A model generated the notes under the pieces. That model made no database searches and had not been told where the DNA came from. It was given only the letters and a program-made list of their open reading frames with translations. A stretch of DNA of 10,523 bases from Arcanobacterium_A sp034173665 (GTDB lineage: Bacteria; Actinomycetota; Actinomycetes; Actinomycetales; Actinomycetaceae): assembly GCA_034173665.1 (NCBI GenBank), contig JAXFDG010000206.1, positions 1 to 10,523 of the forward strand. The letters run 5' to 3'. The translations under genes were made by a program, and so were the position numbers. Below are positions 5,909 through 10,523 of this stretch, one piece after another; position 1 is the stretch's first letter, and each line of letters begins with the position of its first letter.

Positions 5909-6665
5909 CCGACATCTTTGAACTCGCGAATTTCCGCACTAATGCCCGTGGACTAAGTTTTAATAAACCATAAGTAAGTTTGTACTTTAATGACGGCACT
6001 ACAATCACTTGCCCACGACGAGCTGCTGCGAGCGCCTGCTCGGCCACTTCTGCCGCATTCGTAAACATCCATTCTTTCCACTGCCCGGCATCAACATCTG
6101 CCCGCTGATGAAATTCAGTATGCATTAATCCCGGCATTACTGCGGTTACGTTCACTCCGGTTCCCGCAAGATCTGCGGCAAGACCTTCAGTAAAAACCTT
6201 CACCCAAGCTTTATGGGCAGAATAGGTGCCTTGCACTGTCATAGAAGTAATGGAAGCAACGTTAATAACTGTTCCACGTCCACGTTTAACCATCGTGTTC
6301 ACTGCAGCATGAGTCAGCACGAGAACCGCTCGCACCATCACATTGACGGCGTTGAGTTCCGTTACGAGATCTCCCCCAATAAACTCTTGCCCTAATCCCA
6401 TTCCAGCATTATTAATTAGTAAAGTAACCGGATCAGATTCGGACTCAAGGCGTTCAACAATACGGGCCACGCCGTCAGCCATTCCCAGATCTGCACTTAA
6501 ATATTCAACTTGCACTCCGGCTTTTTGCCGAATATCTTCTGCGAGTTGAGCTAAACGCGCTTCATTACGCGCAACTAGAACTAAATCATTTCCTTCAGCG
6601 GCGAGCGTCCACGCAAACTCTTTCCCGAGCCCGGAACTTGCACCTGTAATTAATGCTTTACCCAT
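5898..6665 (-). CDS. Short-chain dehydrogenase/reductase (SDR), classical type
   Basis: A cytoplasmic NAD(P)-dependent oxidoreductase, substrate unknown. I take ATG 6663-6665 as the start (255 residues, MGKALITGASSGLGKEF). A TAATCT box lies seven bases upstream with no Shine-Dalgarno sequence, and the alternative GTG at 6671 would be one base from that box. The Rossmann motif TGASSGLG is at 7-14, NNAG at 85-88, the catalytic Ser138, and YSAHK at 148-152 (Tyr148, Lys152). Arg33 after the second strand (LVLVARN) suggests NADPH preference. The Ser-to-Tyr distance is ten residues, as in the subfamily with a VAS...GTYSAHKAW pattern. A PGLMHTEF segment (178-185) follows. The basic tail (SPRALVRKFASSKMSGRL) has no clear membrane segment. 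It lies divergent to the 411-residue gene and upstream of trmH. Confidence 0.88.
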   Translation of the reverse strand: MGKALITGASSGLGKEFAWTLAAEGNDLVLVARNEARLAQLAEDIRQKAGVQVEYLSADLGMADGVARIVERLESESDPVTLLINNAGMGLGQEFIGGDLVTELNAVNVMVRAVLVLTHAAVNTMVKRGRGTVINVASITSMTVQGTYSAHKAWVKVFTEGLAADLAGTGVNVTAVMPGLMHTEFHQRADVDAGQWKEWMFTNAAEVAEQALAAARRGQVIVVPSLKYKLTYGLLKLSPRALVRKFASSKMSGRL

Positions 6666-6672
6666 ACACACT

Positions 6673-6678
6673 AGATTA
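6673..6678 (-). promoter_or_regulatory. Probable -10 box of a leaderless promoter (SDR gene)
   Basis: On the minus strand TAATCT is separated by seven bases from the ATG at 6665. No ribosome binding site lies between them, so the mRNA should start at or very near the ATG. Confidence 0.6.
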
Positions 6679-6771
6679 GCGCAGCGGAAGATAATTTCGG
6701 TAAGTTCCTGATAAGCTATATTACTAATGTCTGGTTTAGAGGGTCTGAGGATATTTCACGGAAGCGAGAAA

Positions 6772-8007
6772 ATGACTGAACCAGTTGATTTTATGCAGCT
6801 ACTTCGTTGGGGTAATGCTGATGGAATGCTATTCGCACTCGAAGCATTAAATCTTTCAGAACGAGCAGCAGCAATGGCACCTTTACGAGATGTAGCAAAG
6901 AAAATCGACCAGTCTGCCATGGGCGACTTTGCCGCCGAATGGGACGGCCCACTCTCGAGCGGGCACACTCGCGCCGCAACTATTGCATTGTTCCCAACTC
7001 TTGAACATCTGCTACGAGCAGTCCCGACCGATAAAGATTTTATCGAGACAGATATTTATGCACTATTCCCACATCAGTTGGGGAAGATTATGCAAACCTG
7101 GACGCAGCTTTTTGCAAGTCGGCCACAAAATTATGATCTGCAGGCTTATCTGCAATACGGCTACAAGTGGTGGGATTTCAACGAAATACATGTTGTTTTT
7201 GACCCTGCTTTTACGATGACAACGCTGCATACTTTGAATCCACCACAGCTTCTTGAGTTTTGTCTCTACCGTGAAGAATTTGCATACAACTTGTTCTATG
7301 CAGCATTCCATCAAGCTCCGCCGGCCAAAATGGTTAATCTAGAGCAAATTGATGGCGGAATGATTCATAGTACTTCGATTGCCGGGCTAGTTATCCCAAC
7401 CTTGATTAATATTGGGACCTTAAAACAAGATGAGGTCTTGAAATGGTGTGATGCAGCTTTAGCAATACCAGAGCGGAGAAAGTCTGATCTCCAGTGGTTC
7501 CAGCGATTGCGGAAGTTCTTAAAAGAAAATGAACTGTCGCGACTTTCAAACCCTACTCCACGATACTGGCTTGAACCATATCCACAACTATTAAAAATTT
7601 ATCGAGAGATTAATGCTGGGATTTCTCATCCGGAAGTAGCACCCGGTTCAGAGCTGGAAACTCTTCTTCCACTTCTTGAGGTATATGAACGTTCGACTTG
7701 GGGTGGGATTATGCAAAGCGTGCAAAGTTTCTTGCTTGCAGACGACGCAGAAGTCCTCCCGAAAGCCGCACAAGCATTAAAAGACTTCGGTTTCGCGGGA
7801 ATGGCTCTTACTTTGGAAAATGCGCGCGAACATTGGCTTATATCCCATAAGGCACCTCTAGAGCAAAATCAGATGCCAAGTGATGAAGTTTATGAAAAGG
7901 ATGATGAATTAGACCAAAAGTGGATGGAGCAGTTCTCAGAGCTACAACAGTTTATTGAGGAAAAGGTGGAAATTTACGCACAAGAGCTTGGGTTAATTCG
8001 AGACTGA
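6772..8007 (+). CDS. Conserved-looking hypothetical protein, alpha-helical, function unknown
   Basis: I do not recognise this gene. The frame is open from ATG 6727 (426 residues). I prefer ATG 6772 (411 residues, MTEPVDFMQLL), because TATATT at 6717-6722 would start transcription at or past 6727 and a weak GGAAGCGAG precedes 6772. The product is soluble, without signal peptide or membrane segments. It seems helical throughout, rich in Leu, Glu, Trp and aromatic residues (WGNADGML, YKWWDFNEIHVVF, STWGGIMQ). The final 50 residues are acidic and look like an amphipathic or coiled-coil helix (DELDQKWMEQFSELQQF). The pattern faintly recalls helical-repeat families such as DUF6493 or DMP19-like proteins, but I cannot support either. 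Codon use fits the neighbouring genes, which argues for a resident gene. It is divergent from the SDR and probably monocistronic. Confidence 0.82.
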   Translation: MTEPVDFMQLLRWGNADGMLFALEALNLSERAAAMAPLRDVAKKIDQSAMGDFAAEWDGPLSSGHTRAATIALFPTLEHLLRAVPTDKDFIETDIYALFPHQLGKIMQTWTQLFASRPQNYDLQAYLQYGYKWWDFNEIHVVFDPAFTMTTLHTLNPPQLLEFCLYREEFAYNLFYAAFHQAPPAKMVNLEQIDGGMIHSTSIAGLVIPTLINIGTLKQDEVLKWCDAALAIPERRKSDLQWFQRLRKFLKENELSRLSNPTPRYWLEPYPQLLKIYREINAGISHPEVAPGSELETLLPLLEVYERSTWGGIMQSVQSFLLADDAEVLPKAAQALKDFGFAGMALTLENAREHWLISHKAPLEQNQMPSDEVYEKDDELDQKWMEQFSELQQFIEEKVEIYAQELGLIRD

Positions 8008-8118
8008 CAAAAGTTTAGCTTTGCAAAAAATAAGCCTGAAACTGAGGGCTTCAAAACCACCTCGACACTTCTAATTTCGTGAAACACTACCATCCGCTCG
8101 AATCCGCTACAGAGTTGC

Positions 8119-8124
8119 TAAGCT
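8119..8124 (+). promoter_or_regulatory. Probable -10 box of a leaderless promoter (exonuclease III gene)
   Basis: TAAGCT is followed by seven bases and then the ATG at 8132, with no Shine-Dalgarno sequence. The 124-base gap after the preceding gene (8008-8131) holds only a weak AAGCCT/GGGCTT dyad (8031-8050) and no convincing terminator. Confidence 0.6.
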
Positions 8125-8131
8125 AGAGCCT

Positions 8132-8944
8132 ATGAAAATTGCTACCTGGAATATTAACTCTGCCCGCGCCCGAGCCGATCGGATTCTCGACGTCTTACAA
8201 CGTCACGATTTAGACGTGCTCGCCTTGCAGGAAATTAAATGTAAACCAGAACAGTTTCCAGGTGATGAAATAATTGCAGCTGGATATGAAATTGCGGCAC
8301 ACGGTATTAACCAGTGGAATGGTGTAGCGCTTATTTCCCGAGTTGGTTTAACTGAGGTTCGCACCGAGTTTCCAGGGCAGCCTGGTTTCCAAAAAGGGGA
8401 ACCAGAGCCAGGTGGACTTTTTATTGATAACGGGGTTCCGGAACCGCGAGCTATTGGGGCTAACTGTGACGGGGTTGAAATTTGGAGCCTCTATGTACCG
8501 AACGGGCGCGCCGTCAATGATCCGCACTACCATTACAAGCTTGAATTTCTGACTCGTTTGAACCAGTTCGCACAGGAAAAACTTGCTGCCGACGCTAGTG
8601 CAAAGTTTGCTTTCCTGGCAGATTGGAATGTAATTCCAACCGACGACGACGTCTGGGACCCATCCGCAATGGATGAGGGCCTGTATTTAACCCAGCCCGA
8701 ACGTGATGCTTTCTTTGCTTTCGCTAATTCTGGTTTAGTTGAGCTGAGTCGGCAGTTTGCTGATAATTACACTTTCTGGGACTACCAGCAACTGCGTTTC
8801 CCGAAGAATCAAGGGATGCGGATTGATTACCTATATGCTTCTCCGGCTCTTGCACAGCTTGCTGTAGCGGGAGAAATTGATCGAGATGAACGCAAAGGTA
8901 AGGGTGCTTCCGATCATGTGCCAGTAATTATTGAATTTTCCTAA
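8132..8944 (+). CDS. xth: Exodeoxyribonuclease III (AP endonuclease family)
   Basis: A metal-dependent DNA repair nuclease that cuts 5' to abasic sites and degrades one strand of duplex DNA from 3' ends. The 270-residue product carries the full catalytic set of the exonuclease-endonuclease-phosphatase fold. These are WNINSARAR with Asn7, LQEIKC with metal ligand Glu34, WNGVALIS (62-69), YVPNGR with Tyr121, LADWNVIPTDDDVWDP (162-177) with Asp164 and Asn166, FPKNQGMRIDY (223-233), and SDHVPV with Asp261 and His262. The usual GD.N box reads AD.N here, which keeps the two functional residues. A loop at about 82-105 (QPGFQKGEPEPGG) is longer than in E. coli but looks usual for actinobacterial members. 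The gene stands alone and converges with the serine hydrolase gene, 50 bases away, with no obvious terminator between. Confidence 0.95.
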   Translation: MKIATWNINSARARADRILDVLQRHDLDVLALQEIKCKPEQFPGDEIIAAGYEIAAHGINQWNGVALISRVGLTEVRTEFPGQPGFQKGEPEPGGLFIDNGVPEPRAIGANCDGVEIWSLYVPNGRAVNDPHYHYKLEFLTRLNQFAQEKLAADASAKFAFLADWNVIPTDDDVWDPSAMDEGLYLTQPERDAFFAFANSGLVELSRQFADNYTFWDYQQLRFPKNQGMRIDYLYASPALAQLAVAGEIDRDERKGKGASDHVPVIIEFS

Positions 8945-8994
8945 TCGGCCAGTCTTAGATTTCCAGATTTAATTGGTTATGGAAGTTACGGCGG

Positions 8995-9810
8995 CTACAA
9001 ATCCCGCATTTGCTCCGTTAAGCCAGGCCAAACCTGCTGATGAGCTTCAGAAAATGGCAGTTCCCCAAGGAACACTCCGGCACGGTTAATTTCTGGGTCT
9101 ACCCAAAGGAAACTTCCAGACTGGCCAAAATGTCCGAAAGTACTTGGAGTAAAAGAGGAACTAAGCCAATGTGGAGATTTGGTTCCGCGAAGTTCAAAGC
9201 CAAGCCCCCAAAGGTTATCTGTTTGCCGACCAAAACCAGGCAGGATTCCTGGAAGTCCTGGAAATTGCGGGGAGACGGCTGCCAGCAAGAATTCTTTTGA
9301 GACCAGCTGCGGAGAAAGTAATTCTGCAGCAAAACGCATTAGTGAATCTAGAGAGCTCTTCCCGGAATAAGCGATAGACCCAGAAATTTCACAAGTGTCC
9401 ATCCCTAAAGGTGTTAAAACCTGATTTTGAATTAGTTCATTTGCGGAAATACCAAAACGTTGCGTAAGAAATTTTGCAAGCAAGTCAAAACCGTAATTGG
9501 AATAGATTCGCCGACGCCGTGGGGCAAGTAGCGCTTCCCCTTTTAGCATTGGCACCCCAGAAGTATGTGCGAGAAGGTCTTGAATAGTTACGCTTGGGTC
9601 TAGTTCTGGAAGTTTTACTTCTTCATCAAGACGTAATTTTGATTCAGCCACAAGTGTTAAAACTGCATAAGCAGCAATAGGTTTAGTAACTGAGGCAAGC
9701 GGATACACTTCATCTGGATCGCCTGCTAACAGTAATACTTGCTGCGGATCAAGAACGGCATAGCTGTGTGCAAAAGTGAAACTATCAGCTGGAAGATTTT
9801 CAAAACGCAT
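8995..9810 (-). CDS. Serine hydrolase, class C beta-lactamase/PBP4* family
   Basis: A penicillin-recognising-fold hydrolase; family members act as esterases, amidases or peptidases, and only some are true beta-lactamases. The 271-residue product shows S-V-T-K (nucleophile Ser40, Lys43) in a YPLASVTKPIAAYAVL context, the LLAHTSGVP block (79-87), Y-S-N at 103-105, and HFG (227-229, within GHFGQSGSFLW) in the place of the KTG triad. It is short for the family (often 350 or more residues), and has no signal peptide or membrane anchor, so a cytoplasmic role such as esterase activity is more likely than antibiotic resistance. The start at ATG 9808-9810 has a TAAGCT box six bases upstream and no ribosome binding site. 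It is divergent from the small gene at 9966. The substrate is unknown. Confidence 0.85.
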   Translation of the reverse strand: MRFENLPADSFTFAHSYAVLDPQQVLLLAGDPDEVYPLASVTKPIAAYAVLTLVAESKLRLDEEVKLPELDPSVTIQDLLAHTSGVPMLKGEALLAPRRRRIYSNYGFDLLAKFLTQRFGISANELIQNQVLTPLGMDTCEISGSIAYSGKSSLDSLMRFAAELLSPQLVSKEFLLAAVSPQFPGLPGILPGFGRQTDNLWGLGFELRGTKSPHWLSSSFTPSTFGHFGQSGSFLWVDPEINRAGVFLGELPFSEAHQQVWPGLTEQMRDL

Positions 9811-9816
9811 ACTTCG

Positions 9817-9822
9817 AGCTTA
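9817..9822 (-). promoter_or_regulatory. Probable -10 box of a leaderless promoter (serine hydrolase gene)
   Basis: The minus strand reads TAAGCT, six bases, then the ATG at 9810. The box is identical to the one before the exonuclease III gene. No Shine-Dalgarno sequence is present. Confidence 0.6.
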
Positions 9823-9952
9823 ATGAAATACCTTGATTCTCCGCCAGTTCCCCTGCAATGTCCCAATTCTTGTACCATAAATCTCCACAACAAGATTACA
9901 TCCCTCCCCGGTTAAAAATGATGTCGATTTTCAGAAAAACAAATAAATAATG

Positions 9953-9958
9953 TAAACT
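9953..9958 (+). promoter_or_regulatory. Probable -10 box of a leaderless promoter (112-residue protein gene)
   Basis: TAAACT is followed by seven bases and the ATG at 9966. A partial -35 match, TTCAGA (9930-9935), lies 17 bases upstream. No ribosome binding site is present. The same geometry as before four other genes supports this start codon. Confidence 0.55.
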
Positions 9959-9965
9959 GGCTCAC

Positions 9966-10304
9966 ATGAGCGAGGCAATGAAGCAAAGTTTTCTGGCACA
10001 AAAACTTTTTAGTTCTGTGCCGGATGAGCTCCTCACGCTCCGAAAAACTCCCTTTGAAAAAGATCTTTTTGGGCCTTCACCAGCAGATTTGGTAGCCGCA
10101 GCAGAAATAAAAGATCAACAACTCGCAAAAAGAAAAAATTCACAAGAATTCTTAGATTCTTGGAATGCACACCCTTCACAGATGCGGAAAAAGAGCTCTC
10201 ACCCTCCGGAACGTCATCAGCAATTATCCGAACTCAAACAAGAAAAAGCTGCAGGAACTATTTTGCAACTCGGCTTACTTTCCCTCTGCCTGCTTTTCTT
10301 TTAA
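9966..10304 (+). CDS. Small hypothetical protein with hydrophobic C-terminal tail
   Basis: I do not recognise this 112-residue protein. Residues 1-95 are hydrophilic and charged. Visible segments are FLAQKLFSSVPDELLTLRKTPFEKDLFGPSPADLVAAAE (about 9-47), a Lys/Gln/Asn-rich middle, and a basic, Pro/His stretch (MRKKSSHPPERHQQL). The last 15 or so residues (TILQLGLLSLCLLFF) are strongly hydrophobic and end at the stop codon. That is the layout of a tail-anchored membrane protein with the bulk in the cytoplasm. The leaderless-type promoter box supports the start. It lies upstream of ino1 in the same direction, 154 bases away, a place where other actinobacteria often carry a PadR-type regulator; this protein does not look like one. 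An alternative is that the true C-terminus lies in another frame after a frameshift near 10250. No longer homologous-looking frame is evident. Confidence 0.6.
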   Translation: MSEAMKQSFLAQKLFSSVPDELLTLRKTPFEKDLFGPSPADLVAAAEIKDQQLAKRKNSQEFLDSWNAHPSQMRKKSSHPPERHQQLSELKQEKAAGTILQLGLLSLCLLFF

Positions 10305-10458
10305 AACTTCTGGAATCCAGCGCCTGCATAACACCTTTTGCACCTAGAGACACACCTCATTTTCTAGTGAATTGCCGTTCCCAAACCCTTCTATGCCAAA
10401 ATAGATTTGTTAGGACATTTCCAAAACGTGTCTCTCGAACACCTCAACAGGAGGAAAA
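10305..10458. other. Intergenic region upstream of ino1
   Basis: This 154-base spacer contains a perfect 8-base inverted repeat, AGAGACAC (10346-10353) and GTGTCTCT (10428-10435), whose second arm ends 13 bases before the AGGAGG ribosome binding site. No confident promoter could be assigned; a TTGCCG (10372-10377) has no well-spaced -10. Two short open frames that cover it are frame shadows without supporting features. Confidence 0.4.
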
Positions 10459-10523
10459 ATGGGGAAAATCCGTGTCGGCATTGTTGGTATTGGTAACTGT
10501 GCCAGCTCATTAGTGCAAGGCGT
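10459..10523 (+). CDS. ino1: myo-Inositol-1-phosphate synthase, N-terminal fragment (runs off the window)
   Basis: The enzyme converts glucose 6-phosphate to 1D-myo-inositol 3-phosphate using NAD, the first step towards inositol phospholipids, and towards mycothiol in actinobacteria that make it. Only 21 codons are present, reading MGKIRVGIVGIGNCASSLVQG. This is the characteristic NAD-binding start of the actinobacterial enzyme, with the GIGNCASS turn at 11-18. AGGAGG at 10449-10454 lies four bases before the ATG, so unlike most of its neighbours this gene has a leader and a strong ribosome binding site. Identification from so short a fragment is still strong because the motif is distinctive. 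Confidence 0.88.
   Translation, partial: MGKIRVGIVGIGNCASSLVQG

Noticed and set aside
6190..6260. Apparent three-residue deletion between catalytic Ser138 and Tyr148 of the SDR
   Set aside because: The VAS...GTYSAHKAW spacing occurs in a known SDR subfamily, so it is probably not a defect.
6666..6671. GTG start for the SDR two codons upstream
   Set aside because: It lies one base from the TAATCT box, so it would not be on the transcript; ATG 6665 fits the spacing.
8026..8056. Possible terminator after the 411-residue gene
   Set aside because: The AAGCCT/GGGCTT stem is only five to six pairs and no T-run follows, so it is too weak to call.
10160..10513. 117-codon frame overlapping the 112-residue gene and the ino1 start
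   Set aside because: It runs out of frame through the ino1 start and its ribosome binding site, and has no recognisable features; it is a shadow.
1..10523. CRISPR array, insertion sequence, prophage, toxin-antitoxin or defence system
   Set aside because: I found no regularly spaced repeats, transposase or integrase motifs, terminal inverted repeats or defence-gene domains on either strand; tRNA and rRNA genes were also not seen.

Overview
The window looks like chromosomal DNA from a mid- to low-GC actinobacterium, most likely of the Actinomycetaceae type (genus not resolved). The evidence is a class II fructose-bisphosphate aldolase beginning HTDHC-style at its metal site, an actinobacterial-type TrmH/SpoU methyltransferase with the GDRRNVVD/YRYW N-terminal block, an actinobacterial myo-inositol-1-phosphate synthase start (MGKIRVGIVGIGNCASS), GTG starts, and many apparently leaderless genes with a TANNNT box 6-7 nt before the ATG. 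GC content was judged by eye only.

Layout. Positions 1-455 (minus) hold the N-terminal third of fba. A gene-free, AT-rich 674-base spacer follows (456-1129), with two short tandem duplications, TTTTGCA dyads and inverted repeats. Then comes a sugar ABC importer operon on the plus strand: lipoprotein solute-binding protein (1130-2464), an intra-operon hairpin (2516-2552), and two MalF/MalG-type permeases overlapping by 4 bases (2567-3412, 3409-4359). It ends at a 12-bp perfect terminator (4418-4448). A YesL-like DUF624 membrane protein (4540-5163, leaderless) follows and converges on trmH (5185-5886, minus), which lies 11 bases behind an SDR oxidoreductase (5898-6665, minus). Divergent from the SDR is a 411-aa helical protein of unknown function (6772-8007, plus), then exodeoxyribonuclease III (8132-8944, plus). 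A cytoplasmic serine hydrolase of the class C beta-lactamase family converges on it (8995-9810, minus). Divergent from that hydrolase is a 112-residue protein with a hydrophobic C-terminal tail (9966-10304), and the window ends in the first 21 codons of ino1 (10459-10523).

How the parts work together. The ABC operon supplies carbohydrate uptake but encodes no ATPase, so it probably relies on a shared MsiK/MsmK-type ATPase elsewhere. The YesL-like protein belongs to a family commonly found beside such importers. The importer sits next to a glycolytic gene (fba), between it and trmH. The remaining genes are mostly single-gene housekeeping units (RNA methylation, DNA repair, inositol synthesis). 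I see no phage, transposon, CRISPR, toxin-antitoxin or defence module. The unexplained material is the importer's long upstream region, two uncharacterised proteins, and repeated two-copy tandem duplications at gene boundaries.
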